DNA of 64,000 nucleotides, taken from assembly GCF_900156895.1 (NCBI RefSeq), contig NZ_FTPD01000005.1, forward strand, positions 207,977 to 271,976, given 5' to 3'. How positions within the stretch are numbered: the stretch's first letter is position 1; the number at the start of each line of letters is the position of its first letter. This stretch comes from Mesorhizobium prunaredense. GTDB lineage: Bacteria > Pseudomonadota > Alphaproteobacteria > Rhizobiales > Rhizobiaceae. Below the pieces are notes generated by a model. It searched no databases, was not told where the DNA came from, and saw only the letters and a list, made by a program, of their open reading frames with translations. The translations under genes and the position numbers were made by a program. This document shows, in pieces, positions 1 to 8,210 of this stretch.

Positions 1-383
1 GACGCTGTCGCATGCCAGTTGGCGGAGGCGACATCGGCGCTCAGCCGCGCTGCCTGCTCGACCCCGACAAAGCCGGACGGCCCGGCATAAATCAGGTTTT
101 CGCCTGGGACTCGCGCTGAAATCTCATCCAGCAGGGCCGCGACGCCGGCGTCGCGGGACGGAAAGACGTCCGCAAGTTCGCCGGTCATGGTGAATGCGTT
201 GAGATCGGCGCCCGCATAAATCGGAGCTGTTTCCTCGAATGCCGAGGTCAGGGTATGGAGCCCTAGCCAAAGCGGCGTGGCGATCGTTACCGCCTCGACG
301 ATGCGGCCGTCTTGCGCACGCGTCACCTTCAGATGCGCGCCGCCAATATCGAAGCCGGCAACGATGCTCTTTCTTTTTTCCAC
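1..383 (-). CDS. H4MPT-linked C1 transfer pathway protein, hydantoinase/oxoprolinase-like (3' end beyond window)
   Basis: Reading leftwards from a GTG at 383, the frame gives VEKRKSIVAGFDIGGAHLKV and stays open to the window edge (about 127 residues seen). The GFDIGGAHLK segment is the phosphate-binding start of an actin-like/hydantoinase ATPase fold. It is the hallmark of the uncharacterised family that accompanies H4MPT genes in methylotrophs and methanogens. An in-frame TGA lies three codons upstream of the GTG, which fixes the start. The gene is divergent from the HisA-like gene, only 56 bp away, so both probably fire from one short intergenic stretch. A role in H4MPT or methylofuran biosynthesis is inferred from family and context; the reaction is unknown. 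The C-terminal part lies outside the window. Confidence 0.82.
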   Translation of the reverse strand, partial: MEKRKSIVAGFDIGGAHLKVTRAQDGRIVEAVTIATPLWLGLHTLTSAFEETAPIYAGADLNAFTMTGELADVFPSRDAGVAALLDEISARVPGENLIYAGPSGFVGVEQAARLSADVASANWHATA

Positions 384-439
384 ACTTCAAGCTTTCATCA
401 CGGTTGGTCACGGGCAGTTGGTCAGCGAGAAAAAGAGCG

Positions 440-1138
440 TTGCGTATCATTCCGGTTCTCGACCTGAAAGGCGGCGAAGTGGTGCGCGCCCAGCAAGGAA
501 AACGCGATCGCTACAGGCCGATCGTCACGCCGCTCAGCCAAACGTCCGATGTCGTTGCGGTCGCTGAGGGCCTGCGCCGGCTTTACCCTTTTGCGACCTT
601 CTATATCGCCGATCTCGATGCCATCGAAGGCGGAACGCCAAACAGTGGCGCGCTTGCCCGGCTGAAGGCGATGGCGGAGCCGCCGGAGCTTTGGGTCGAT
701 GCCGGCATCGGAGACGAGAAAACACTTTCGGCAGCACTTGCCGAACCCTGGCTTTACCCGGTCCTGGGATCCGAATCGCAGCAGGACGACGCGCTGTTGC
801 GGCGTTTTTGCGATCATCCGGAGCTTATCCTGTCGCTGGATTTCTTCGACGATGGGTTTCGCGGTCCGGCATCATTTCTCGACGAGCCGGCGCTTTGGCC
901 GCAAAAGGTGATCGTCATGACATTGGCCAAGGTCGGTTCCGCCTCCGGTCCCGATTTCACGCGGCTCGAGGCGATCAAGGCGATGGCTGGAAGCCGCTCC
1001 GTCGTCGCGGCCGGCGGGGTGCGCAACGAGGCTGACATTCGCGCCCTTTCGTCACTCGGTATCGCCGCGGCGCTGGTTGCGACGTCGCTGCATGACGGCA
1101 CGCTCACGCCGGGGCACCTCGCAACGCTTGGCACCTGA
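440..1138 (+). CDS. HisA-like (beta/alpha)8 barrel protein of the H4MPT cluster
   Basis: About 232 residues starting LRIIPVLDLKGGEVVRAQQG, the typical N-terminus of the HisA/HisF barrel family. Later phosphate-binding features include VVAAGGVRNEADI near the C-terminus. I chose the TTG at 440, preceded by GAGAAAAAGAG, because upstream in-frame sequence is antisense to the neighbouring gene and unlike the family. No other his gene is near. The copy sits between the hydantoinase-like gene and fae, matching a known HisA-related family found with C1-pterin genes, so a cofactor-biosynthesis role is more likely than histidine synthesis. The stop codon lies inside an 18-bp tandem repeat, so in-frame TGA triplets recur just downstream. 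The gene is convergent with fae. Confidence 0.82.
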   Translation: MRIIPVLDLKGGEVVRAQQGKRDRYRPIVTPLSQTSDVVAVAEGLRRLYPFATFYIADLDAIEGGTPNSGALARLKAMAEPPELWVDAGIGDEKTLSAALAEPWLYPVLGSESQQDDALLRRFCDHPELILSLDFFDDGFRGPASFLDEPALWPQKVIVMTLAKVGSASGPDFTRLEAIKAMAGSRSVVAAGGVRNEADIRALSSLGIAAALVATSLHDGTLTPGHLATLGT

Positions 1139-1176
1139 CAAACGCTGGGCACCTGACAAACGCTGGGCACCTGACA
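1123..1176. repeat. 18-bp tandem repeat, 3 copies, across the stop codon of the HisA-like gene
   Basis: Three head-to-tail copies of aacgctgggcacctgaca (the first has cttgg for ctggg) run from 1123. Each copy carries TGA in the same frame, so the HisA-like frame meets its stop in copy 1 and would meet it again in copies 2 and 3. The period is a multiple of three. Confidence 0.9.
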
Positions 1177-1266
1177 GTCGTGTAGCCTCGAACTTCGGCC
1201 GCGGAAACAGGCCTCGTAGAGCGGCGGACTCTCAAGTCGATCGTCTCGCCGTTCTATTTCTTTGCT

Positions 1267-1338
1267 GGAGCATCGGATTCCCAAAACAAGTCCCACCCTC
1301 GGGTCAGGCCCGAAGGCAGGCTCTTCATCCGGTGCTCT
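1267..1338. repeat. Imperfect palindromic intergenic element
   Basis: The arms agcatcggat (1269-1278) and atccggtgct (1327-1336) are inverted copies with one mismatch around a 48-bp spacer. The layout resembles the palindromic intergenic elements common in rhizobia. The 282 bp between the HisA-like gene and the end of fae hold nothing else I can recognise. Confidence 0.45.
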
Positions 1339-1420
1339 AAAGGCCCAGAAGTTTTTTCAGGCGGCGCAACAGACCATCCGGCTCGGCGGAGGGTTTTGCC
1401 TGTGCGGGGCTGTCTCTTGT

Positions 1421-1927
1421 CTAAGCCGCGAACGGATGTTTCACCTGGTCCCGCTTATCCGTGGCTTCGGCGGCCGTCGGCGTTCCCGCGACCGCGCGCT
1501 GGATGGCTTCCTTCGTCGCTTCGTAATTGTACTTCTGGATCTTGGCGTCGTCCGCCGCGTCCCAATGGATGAAAACGCCGACGCAGATGAACAGATCGTC
1601 CGCCTCGTTGGCAGGGATGATCCCCTCGGCGACGCTGTCCTGCACGGCCTTTGCAACCGCATGCTGGGCCGGGCCGAACATCTGCACGGCCTGCTTGGCG
1701 CCCTTGATCGTGACCTTGTTGAACATCACGGTGTTGGGCTTGCACTGAAGATTGGGCGCGATCACCGCCAAAAGGGAGGTAAAGCCGTCCTTGTTGTTGG
1801 TAAGCGCGTTGCAAAATGCCGTTTCGACCGCGCTCCCCCGCGGGCCGATGAGCAGGTCGACATGCGCCACTTCGTTGCCGTCTCCTACCAGCGATTCACC
1901 GACCATTACTTTCGAGATCTTTGCCAT
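1421..1927 (-). CDS. fae: Formaldehyde-activating enzyme Fae
   Basis: 168 residues. Fae condenses formaldehyde with tetrahydromethanopterin to methylene-H4MPT, the entry step of the pathway. The sequence is near-canonical throughout: [20 protein letters not shown], then [20 protein letters not shown] with the conserved catalytic-type histidine at residue 22, [20 protein letters not shown], and the C-terminal [18 protein letters not shown]. Length matches stand-alone Fae, with no Hps fusion. The ATG at 1927 has a strong GGAGGA eight bases upstream, which excludes an upstream TTG. The gene follows the citG-like gene by 168 bp on the same strand, so it may have its own promoter, as expected for a highly expressed enzyme. 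It does not overlap its neighbours, unlike most genes of the cluster. Confidence 0.97.
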   Translation of the reverse strand: MAKISKVMVGESLVGDGNEVAHVDLLIGPRGSAVETAFCNALTNNKDGFTSLLAVIAPNLQCKPNTVMFNKVTIKGAKQAVQMFGPAQHAVAKAVQDSVAEGIIPANEADDLFICVGVFIHWDAADDAKIQKYNYEATKEAIQRAVAGTPTAAEATDKRDQVKHPFAA

Positions 1928-2095
1928 GCCAATTTTCCTCCAAGACACAGTTATGGTGTCCAAAGACGCCGCAAACCGAGCGAGCGCTCGATGGACAGCT
2001 ATCCTTGTTGGCAGCGCCCGGAGATCCGGACCGGTTGGCTGGATAGCCGCGGAAGCCCAGCTTCCGCTCCTGAAAGTCAACCACCAACGTTGCGA

Positions 2096-2995
2096 TTATG
2101 CAAGCTGAACGCCGAGAGTGTGGACTAAAAGAGTAGCCACGGTCAGGTCGGCCGAGGTGCCGGGATTGACGTTGTTCGCTTTCAGCCGGCGGTCGAGCTC
2201 CATAAGCAGACGAATGCGTGACGTCTCGTCGTCGCTGCCATGCAGCGCCGCCTCAACGGCAAGGGCTTGTTGCCGCGCCTGATTTGCGACTTCAGCGCCA
2301 TGGTTGCGCACCACATGACTGTCAGGGAAGCCGGCGAGAAACGCCATATAGGCGAATACCGTCGGCCACATGCCGCCTTCGCCACGTGCCAAGGCGGCTT
2401 GCAGAGCCGCAAGCCCGACGCCGAACACGTCGCCGAAACCGGTAACATACTGGCGGGCGATCATGTCGCGGTCGGCCGCCTCCCGCATGGCTTCGAGCAG
2501 ATGAACCTTCGGCTCCTGCCGCACATCGTTCGCGGCCTCTCCGAGGCCGCCCGGCGCGGCGGCGACGATCGCCTCGAACACCGCCCTGGTATCGTCGATG
2601 CTCATCGCGCGCAGCACCGCGTCGAGATTGTCGCGCAGTCGATTGTCAGGCAGTCGATTGTCGTGCAGTCGATTGTCGTGCAGTTGGGCGCCCGCCATTT
2701 CAGCGGCGCATAGCAGTGGCCCTGCGAGAAGGATGATACCGAGATTGGTATTGGTCGCGACCGCCAGACGTGTCGCGCGGACCGCTTCCAGCATGCGCTG
2801 TCCGACCGGCAGGCGCGGATCGGTCAGCGGTCCGGACGAGACCTCGGCGCTGGTCATGAACTGGGCGGCGGACATGCCGTGCCCGTCGGCGAACAGATGG
2901 ACGTTGCCCGGTTTCAGCGCCTCGATCTCCATCCGGCAGGCGTCCTTGTAGGCAGCCCGGAGGCGTTCTCGCGAAAGCGCCATGCCGTCGGTCAC
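2096..2995 (-). CDS. CitG-like protein (triphosphoribosyl-dephospho-CoA synthase family)
   Basis: 299 residues. CitG family members transfer a ribosyl-triphosphate moiety to dephospho-CoA. Homologues recur in H4MPT clusters, where their substrate is unknown. Supporting segments are MEIEALKPGNVHLFADGHGM near residue 22, TNTNLGIILLAGPL near residue 82, and NNVNPGTSADLTVATLL near the C-terminus, matching the family's KPGNV, TNxGI and NPGxxAD motifs. The start ATG overlaps the upstream stop (ATGA, 2992-2995), indicating translational coupling to the ATP-grasp gene. Odd: residues 105-123 read LHDNRLHDNRLPDNRLRDNL, a five-residue repeat encoded by 15-bp tandem copies and inserted between two helices. 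A role in making pterin or methylofuran cofactor is inferred from context only. Confidence 0.85.
   Translation of the reverse strand: MTDGMALSRERLRAAYKDACRMEIEALKPGNVHLFADGHGMSAAQFMTSAEVSSGPLTDPRLPVGQRMLEAVRATRLAVATNTNLGIILLAGPLLCAAEMAGAQLHDNRLHDNRLPDNRLRDNLDAVLRAMSIDDTRAVFEAIVAAAPGGLGEAANDVRQEPKVHLLEAMREAADRDMIARQYVTGFGDVFGVGLAALQAALARGEGGMWPTVFAYMAFLAGFPDSHVVRNHGAEVANQARQQALAVEAALHGSDDETSRIRLLMELDRRLKANNVNPGTSADLTVATLLVHTLGVQLA
2635..2679. repeat. 15-bp in-frame tandem repeat inside the CitG-like gene
   Basis: Three copies of gcagtcgattgtcgt (the first ends cag), with degenerate partial copies on both sides. They encode the (H/P/R)DNRL pentapeptide array. The frame is kept. Confidence 0.9.
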
Positions 2996-3960
2996 GAATT
3001 CGCCGGCGCGGTAAGGCGGTAGGGTCGCGCTGCCGCCGCCTCTGGGCGATCAGCTGGGCGATCAGCCAGGAATTTCAGCAGGGCGTCGGCAATGGCATCG
3101 GCGATGTTGACCGCGACGACCGATTGTAGCCCGGACCAGGCGGGCATGCTGTTGACCTCCAGCACCAACAGCTTGCCGTCGGCCCCCGGCACGATATCGA
3201 CGCCGGCGAAATCAGCTGACATAGCGGCGGCGGCGGCTCTTGCCAGCGCCGCCAGTTCGGTTTCGCCGTGCAGCGAAAGCTGCCCCGAAACCAGTTCGGG
3301 CACCGCCCCGCGATTGACGTTGGTGATCCAGTCGTCGCCACGGCGGCTCATCATCGCCAAAACTTCGCCGGCGCAGACGAACACGCGAAAATCGCGGAAA
3401 GGAGGGCCGGGACGCGGCACGTAATGCTGGAGATAGTAGACCGCGTTCACCTCGTCCTCGGCGGGCAGATCGGACAGTGTTTCGATCAGCCGGATGCCGC
3501 GGCCCTGGGCGCCGAAAAGCGGCTTTAGCACCAGCGGCGTGAACGGCAGTTCGCGTCTGGCGACCGCTTCGGCCATGGCAAGACCCTCGACCGCGAATGT
3601 CGGCGGCGTCGGCAGTCCGGCATTCTTCAGCAGGAAGGTCGTCATCGACTTGTCGACGCAGCGTTCTATCGCCTGCGCGGAATTCCACACCGGAATGGAA
3701 AGCTTGCCGAAGGCGTGCAGCACGCCGAGACGCCGGGTGACCGCTTCGAACGATCCGGCGGCGATCGAACGGACCAGCACGGCGTCGGGCAGCGCGCCGT
3801 CGAAGCCGGGGATCGACAGTCCGCTCGGGCTGCCGGTGTCGAACGCGATCGCCGCCAGCGGCACGGTTGTGACCACGGCGCCGCGCCACTCCAGCCTTGC
3901 CGCCAGGCCCTTGGAGCGGGCGTCCGAGACGTCGCTGACGATCAGGATGCGAGGGATCAT
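2992..3960 (-). CDS. RimK-type ATP-grasp ligase of the H4MPT cluster
   Basis: 322 residues. The ATP-grasp core shows PLVLKPLFGAQGRGIRLIE (ATP-binding lysine and glycine loop), LQHYVPRPGPPFRDFRVFV, and the metal-binding FAGVDIVPGADGKLLVLEVN near the C-terminus. RimK-type enzymes add glutamate to carboxylates; the archaeal relative MptN glutamylates H4MPT. Glutamylation of a C1 carrier is therefore a fair guess, but methylofuran is an equal candidate. I chose ATG 3960 (MIPRILIVSDVSDA); an alternative ATG at 4032 would add 24 residues that do not look like the family. The gene lies about 86 bp after mch and overlaps the citG-like start. A 12-bp duplication (3042-3065) gives ADRPADRP near the C-terminus. 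Confidence 0.85.
   Translation of the reverse strand: MIPRILIVSDVSDARSKGLAARLEWRGAVVTTVPLAAIAFDTGSPSGLSIPGFDGALPDAVLVRSIAAGSFEAVTRRLGVLHAFGKLSIPVWNSAQAIERCVDKSMTTFLLKNAGLPTPPTFAVEGLAMAEAVARRELPFTPLVLKPLFGAQGRGIRLIETLSDLPAEDEVNAVYYLQHYVPRPGPPFRDFRVFVCAGEVLAMMSRRGDDWITNVNRGAVPELVSGQLSLHGETELAALARAAAAAMSADFAGVDIVPGADGKLLVLEVNSMPAWSGLQSVVAVNIADAIADALLKFLADRPADRPEAAAARPYRLTAPANS
3042..3065. repeat. 12-bp in-frame tandem duplication in the RimK-like gene
   Basis: ctgggcgatcag occurs twice head to tail and encodes the doubled ADRP in the C-terminal tail. Confidence 0.8.
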
Positions 3961-4046
3961 GTCACGCCTTGGATACCGGTATACGGAAAGCCGGAACAAG
4001 CGGCCCGGCAGGCGGATGACAGACCAATCCATTGCAGCGCCATGGT

Positions 4047-5003
4047 CTAGCCGAGGCTCCGTTCGAGCATCTGCAGATCACGCTCGCCGGCGCGAAACGT
4101 ATCGCCGGTCTCGATCGCCGTGACGATCACTTCGGCCGGGCTGAACAGCAGCGGATCGATGGCATAGAAATCTCCCTTGAACCGCTTGAAGACTTCGGCG
4201 AAGGGGTGGCCGTGGTCGCGAGAGGCGCGGCTCGGCAATCGCTCCGCGAGCTCGCTGGCGTCTTTCGCCGAGCCTTTTACGAACAGCTGGACGCTGCCGC
4301 CATAGATGATGGCGTCGTTGGTTCTGCCCATGGCGGTCAGGAAATCCGGATGGGGGGCGGGGATAGGCGCCGTGCCGATGCCGTCGACAACGTTCTCCAG
4401 CGGAAATTTGAGATCGTTGGTCTTGTGCAGGGCAACCTCGAGCGCGCGCGCAACGATCTGCACGCCGCCCGCCAGGCTTTGCGTCGGCGCATAGAGGAAG
4501 GTGAGCTTTTCGGTTGGCAATCCGGTTGCCCTGCCGACCTTCTCGACGATCGCTTGGGGCGGCGGTTCGGCGGTCTCCAGGATCAGCACGGCGGACGACG
4601 CGGTATCGCGATAGGAGAGTGTTTCGAACAGCGGTTCGACGCGGGCGAGCGCCCGCGCCGGTCCCGATCCCATGGCGAAATAGCCCTGGCTCGACAGGTT
4701 CCAGCCCGCATACTGGCTGCCCAGGCAGGCAAGGACCGGCTGCGACGACCGCACTTCGATGGTGAACGGCCATTTTGAAGACCCACGGTCCATGCACACC
4801 GAAATGCTGCCGAGGCCGCCCATCGCGGCTTCCGTCATGCGCAGCCCGGCCTCGACACCGCCGGCGGCCCTGGCGCCGGCATCGATCAGACACTCGCCCA
4901 ATGACCCCCTGGAAACGCCAATACGCAGGCGTTCGGCGTCGCCGATCATGCCGTCGATGATGCGCTGCGCATTGTCGTTGAGGAATGCCGAACCGTCTTT
5001 CAT
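4047..5003 (-). CDS. mch: Methenyl-H4MPT cyclohydrolase
   Basis: 318 residues, the usual Mch length. It hydrolyses methenyl-H4MPT to 5-formyl-H4MPT, between MtdB and the Fhc complex. Family-typical stretches include GARAAGGVEAGLRMTEAAMG, SSQPVLACLGSQYAGWNLS, YFAMGSGPARALARVE, the central APTQSLAGGVQIVARALEVA and APHPDFLTAMGRTNDAIIYG. The ATG at 5003 has AAGGAG upstream; earlier in-frame starts fall inside the preceding gene. The ATG overlaps the TGA of the upstream ATP-grasp gene (5000-5003), which suggests coupled translation. The enzyme is cytosolic and specific to the H4MPT pathway, so with fae and mtdB it fixes the identity of the cluster. Confidence 0.96.
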   Translation of the reverse strand: MKDGSAFLNDNAQRIIDGMIGDAERLRIGVSRGSLGECLIDAGARAAGGVEAGLRMTEAAMGGLGSISVCMDRGSSKWPFTIEVRSSQPVLACLGSQYAGWNLSSQGYFAMGSGPARALARVEPLFETLSYRDTASSAVLILETAEPPPQAIVEKVGRATGLPTEKLTFLYAPTQSLAGGVQIVARALEVALHKTNDLKFPLENVVDGIGTAPIPAPHPDFLTAMGRTNDAIIYGGSVQLFVKGSAKDASELAERLPSRASRDHGHPFAEVFKRFKGDFYAIDPLLFSPAEVIVTAIETGDTFRAGERDLQMLERSLG

Positions 5004-6148
5004 GTCCGGTCTCCTTCCCATTGGTGTTGCAATCGGCTGGCTTGTCCCTTGATCAGCCGCCTGGTCAGATCGGCGCTCGGACCGCGCGCGAAGATGGTGC
5101 AGACCGGATCGCCGGCAATCAGATGGGTGCCGGGCGACTGATGGTCGGCAGTCCATTCAGGCCAGGCAATCGATGGAAACCGGGCGATCGGCGCCGCCGC
5201 GTAGGTCACCATCGACGCCATCGAATCGACGAAGCGCGGCAGACGGTAAGCCTTGCCTGCCGCGGCGCGCAGATGCGCTTCGATCAATGGCGCGTCGGCA
5301 TCGTCGAAGATGTCGATCGTGGCGCCGGGCCGCGGATTGATCTCGATGAGCTTGTAGCCATCTGGTCCGCGAATGAGATCGGCGCTGCACAACCCAACCA
5401 GGCCGGCGCGGCGCGCCAGACCTGAAAGCCAGCCGCGGATCATCGCCGCCTGTCTGCGATCGAAGCGTCTCAACCGCACGGCGCCGCCATAGCGATAGGG
5501 CGCTGCCGGGGCAGGCGACGCCCATTGTTGGCTGAAGCCGACGATATCAGCGCTTTGGCCGTCGCCGACGAACAGGGCCGAGATGCTGCGGCCGGCAACG
5601 AAACGCTGGAAATAGCGGCCGCTAGGAGCCTGACACTGTAATATCGGGGTTTCTCCAGCGGCCCGTCTGATATGCGCGCCACCGGCGCCGCCTGCGGTCT
5701 TGACCACCCAGTTCTCCGGATCGGGCGGCGGGTCCCATCGGAATTGCGGATGCGGGATGCCGAGTTCGGCGCAATCGGCGGCCAGCAATTGCGGGTCCTT
5801 GATCCTGCGGATCGCGGCGCCGCTGTTGCCGGCGAGCGGAAAATGGCGCGCGATCTCGTCGACGGTCTCCGTCATCCGCTCGAAGCCCGAACCCAGGATG
5901 ATGGCGACGGGCTGGTCGTCTCCGGCCAGTTGCCGAAGCGTCTCGATGATGCGCAGGCCGTCGATGCCGCCTTGGAGGTCGCCCGGCAGCATCGTCGCGC
6001 GCTCGGCAAGCACGACCGTGTCGGTATCGGAAAAGAAATCGGCGACCAGCGGACGATAGCCGGCGCGGCGCGCAGCGGCAGCCAGCGCCCGGCCTGAAAT
6101 CGCCGCGATCAGCAGAGTTCCGGCGTTATTTGGCAGTCTCGCGTGCAA
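5000..6148 (-). CDS. ATP-grasp domain protein of the H4MPT cluster (predicted ATP-dependent carboligase)
   Basis: About 382 residues. The N-terminal Rossmann-like part reads LLIAAISGRALAAAARRAGY; an ATP-grasp core follows with NWVVKTAGGAGGAHIRRA, YFQRFVAGRSISALFVGDG, and a metal/ATP site LVGLCSADLIRGPDGYKLIE followed by INPRPGATIDIF. Such proteins are conserved beside mch/mtdB in H4MPT-using bacteria; they are predicted carboxylate-amine ligases of unproven substrate. The only usable start is TTG at 6148, with AGGAAG upstream, giving a 23-bp overlap with mtdB. Its TGA overlaps the mch ATG. Glutamylation or amide bond formation in methylofuran or H4MPT is an inference. Confidence 0.83.
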   Translation of the reverse strand: MHARLPNNAGTLLIAAISGRALAAAARRAGYRPLVADFFSDTDTVVLAERATMLPGDLQGGIDGLRIIETLRQLAGDDQPVAIILGSGFERMTETVDEIARHFPLAGNSGAAIRRIKDPQLLAADCAELGIPHPQFRWDPPPDPENWVVKTAGGAGGAHIRRAAGETPILQCQAPSGRYFQRFVAGRSISALFVGDGQSADIVGFSQQWASPAPAAPYRYGGAVRLRRFDRRQAAMIRGWLSGLARRAGLVGLCSADLIRGPDGYKLIEINPRPGATIDIFDDADAPLIEAHLRAAAGKAYRLPRFVDSMASMVTYAAAPIARFPSIAWPEWTADHQSPGTHLIAGDPVCTIFARGPSADLTRRLIKGQASRLQHQWEGDRT

Positions 6149-7019
6149 GGGAAAATGCTTCCTGGAAATCGAGCGTGATGGTTTTTTCGGATTCGATCAT
6201 TCTTTTGAAGAGGCCGAATTCGACCTTGTATTTCACGTTGCCGATGGCGAGCGGACCAATGCCGACAGCTTTTGCCGCTTCGAGCGGATCGCCATTGGCA
6301 TTGACGGCCACGCCTTCAATGCCGGCCGGCGGAACCGCATTGACGTCGGCGGCGATGAGCAGGCCGTCGCCTTTCAACTGGGCTTTCGAGACCACCTGGA
6401 CGCCGGCCTTGGCGCACGCCAGGATCACCTCGCTCGCCTCGACCAGCTTCGTCTTGCGGGCGTCGCTCGATCCGTCGGCCGCATCGACGGCGGTGTTGAA
6501 CCGGCTTTTGATCTCGGCCGCGATCTGCTCGACCCTTTCGATGCCGTCATGACCGACCAGCGTGACCCGGGCGCCTTCCCTGGCGGCGATCACGGCAGTG
6601 CAGAAGCCGACGACGCCGGTGGCGCCGAAAACAGCGATCCTCGTGTCCCTCAGCCCGCGCTCGAATTTCTTCTCCAGCGCTTTTTCGACCTTGGCCACCA
6701 TCGCCGCCGCCGTGGTGAACGAGCCGGCCGGATCGGCGAATACCGAAACCTGGAAAGGCGGCACCATCGCTTTTCGCGCTGCGTCGAACATGTCGAGCGC
6801 CAGCGAGGCATCCTTGCCGGCGATAAAAATGCCGGTATCGACGCCCGCATCGGGCGGGCGCGAAAAGATCGCGTCCTGCACGAGGCCTGTCACCTCTCCC
6901 AGGCTTACATCGACATAGGGGACGACGGCGTCGAAACCTGCATCGAGCGCCATGTTCACGTCGAAAGGGCTCATATGCTTCAACGGCGTCAGCATGTGCA
7001 GGATATGTTTGCGGGCCAT
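6126..7019 (-). CDS. mtdB: NAD(P)-dependent methylene-H4MPT dehydrogenase MtdB
   Basis: 297 residues. It oxidises methylene-H4MPT to methenyl-H4MPT with NAD(P)+. The start MARKHILHMLTPLKHMSPFD and following FDVNMALDAGFDAVVPYVDV are characteristic of MtdA/MtdB. A nucleotide-binding loop, IAVFGATGVVGFCTAVIAA, lies near residue 131. I favour MtdB because the gene is embedded among H4MPT-only genes and not beside fchA or other tetrahydrofolate genes; MtdA cannot be fully excluded by eye. The ATG at 7019 follows GAAAGGCGAAAAA. The gene is 61 bp downstream of the beta-RFAP synthase gene on the same strand and overlaps the next ATP-grasp gene, so it is mid-operon. Confidence 0.9.
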   Translation of the reverse strand: MARKHILHMLTPLKHMSPFDVNMALDAGFDAVVPYVDVSLGEVTGLVQDAIFSRPPDAGVDTGIFIAGKDASLALDMFDAARKAMVPPFQVSVFADPAGSFTTAAAMVAKVEKALEKKFERGLRDTRIAVFGATGVVGFCTAVIAAREGARVTLVGHDGIERVEQIAAEIKSRFNTAVDAADGSSDARKTKLVEASEVILACAKAGVQVVSKAQLKGDGLLIAADVNAVPPAGIEGVAVNANGDPLEAAKAVGIGPLAIGNVKYKVEFGLFKRMIESEKTITLDFQEAFSLARETAK

Positions 7020-7080
7020 TTTTTCGCCTTTCTGCCATTTCTCACCGTTCGGCTTGAACCTGATCGCGTTTGCCGAGCTG

Positions 7081-8049
7081 TCAGCTGCCGACGAGATCAA
7101 GTTTGGTCGAACTGACCTTCGCGCCGGAATTCCTGCCCTTGACGATCCTGATCTCGATGCCGTCTTCAACTGCCTGCCGAACCGCGTTGACGAAGCTGAC
7201 TGCAGCGTCTTGCGATGGGGCAAAGGCAAACCCTGTCGGCCCCCACGAGCTCTGGCCGATGCCGACAGCGCCTGCTTCGTTGAGAGCGTGGGCCACGTTC
7301 TCGACCCGCCTGGAGGTGAACACGCCGCCTTGCGCCGGGGCGAAATGGGTACCGATCAGCATTTGGATCGCGGTGACGGCGGCGCCGAAGGCTTGCAGGT
7401 CGTGCTCGACCAGAGCCGGCATGATGCCCATCAGCACCCGCCGGCAGATCTCGCCGCTGCCCGATGCCGGGAACGGCGGCAGCGAACGAAATGCCGCGAT
7501 CTCGGCATCGCCATGCAGTCCATGCCCGCCATGGTCGAGGATCAGGATGACGCGCCACTCTTCCGGAAACGGCAGTCGCGCCACGACCGGCGGCGGCCTG
7601 CCGCTGTCGTCCTTGCCGGCGTCGGCAATGACGCCACCGCTTTCGAAGCTGGCGATGCCGATGCCGGATCGTCCGCCGCGATCGAGCAGGGTCGCATCGC
7701 TGCCGATATCCAGAGGCAGTTTGTGGAGCGTGCGCAGCGCCGCGGCGACGGCAAGGGCGATCTGCGTGCCGGAGCCCAGGCCGGCATGGCTCGGGATCGA
7801 CTGTTCGACCACCAGACGGTGCTGACCGCGAATGCCGAGATGGCTGCAGAGCATCGACAGATGTTCGCCGGCGCGCCGGCTCTCGGCGCCTTCGACGATG
7901 GTCTCGCTGGACCGTGACAGGGTGACGATGGTTTCGGGTTCGCTCAGCGGCAGCCCGACGCTGCCAAAGCGACGCCCGGTATCGCCGTTGAGATCGAGGA
8001 AGCCGAGATGCAGGCGGGCGGGCACTTGTATGGTAACAGAATTCGACAT
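7081..8049 (-). CDS. Beta-ribofuranosylaminobenzene 5'-phosphate synthase (GHMP kinase family)
   Basis: 322 residues. The enzyme condenses p-hydroxy- or p-aminobenzoate with phosphoribosyl diphosphate, the first committed step of H4MPT side-chain synthesis. It belongs to the GHMP superfamily: PARLHLGFLDLNGDTGRRFG at the N-terminus, the glycine-rich motif IPSHAGLGSGTQIALAVAAA near residue 85, and the C-terminal AVGIGQSSWGPTGFAFAP typical of beta-RFAP synthases. Start ATG at 8049. It is the first gene of the leftward cofactor/C1 operon and divergent from the carbinolamine dehydratase homologue, with 161 bp between the starts. In archaea the enzyme is called MptG; I leave the symbol blank because bacterial naming varies. 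Confidence 0.92.
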   Translation of the reverse strand: MSNSVTIQVPARLHLGFLDLNGDTGRRFGSVGLPLSEPETIVTLSRSSETIVEGAESRRAGEHLSMLCSHLGIRGQHRLVVEQSIPSHAGLGSGTQIALAVAAALRTLHKLPLDIGSDATLLDRGGRSGIGIASFESGGVIADAGKDDSGRPPPVVARLPFPEEWRVILILDHGGHGLHGDAEIAAFRSLPPFPASGSGEICRRVLMGIMPALVEHDLQAFGAAVTAIQMLIGTHFAPAQGGVFTSRRVENVAHALNEAGAVGIGQSSWGPTGFAFAPSQDAAVSFVNAVRQAVEDGIEIRIVKGRNSGAKVSSTKLDLVGS

Positions 8050-8210
8050 CTACCCCCCGATGGGTGCATCATAGACGCATCATGGAAGTTTAGGTGCCCG
8101 TCGCCATGATAGCTGTTTTCGTCGAAGGGGCAAGCCGCAGAGAGTGCATTCGTTTTATCTTCTTTTTGGCCCCGGCGCGAGAACGGACCGGGCAATTCGC
8201 GGAGGTCGAG
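8050..8210. promoter_or_regulatory. Divergent intergenic region likely holding promoters for both halves of the H4MPT cluster
   Basis: 161 bp separate the beta-RFAP synthase start (leftward operon) from the carbinolamine dehydratase start (rightward genes). Both sets must start here or further inside. I could not pick a convincing -35/-10 pair or an operator. Confidence 0.35.

Noticed and set aside
440..1138. A histidine-biosynthesis HisA
   Set aside because: No other his genes nearby, and the gene sits inside a C1-pterin cluster where a distinct HisA-like family is known.
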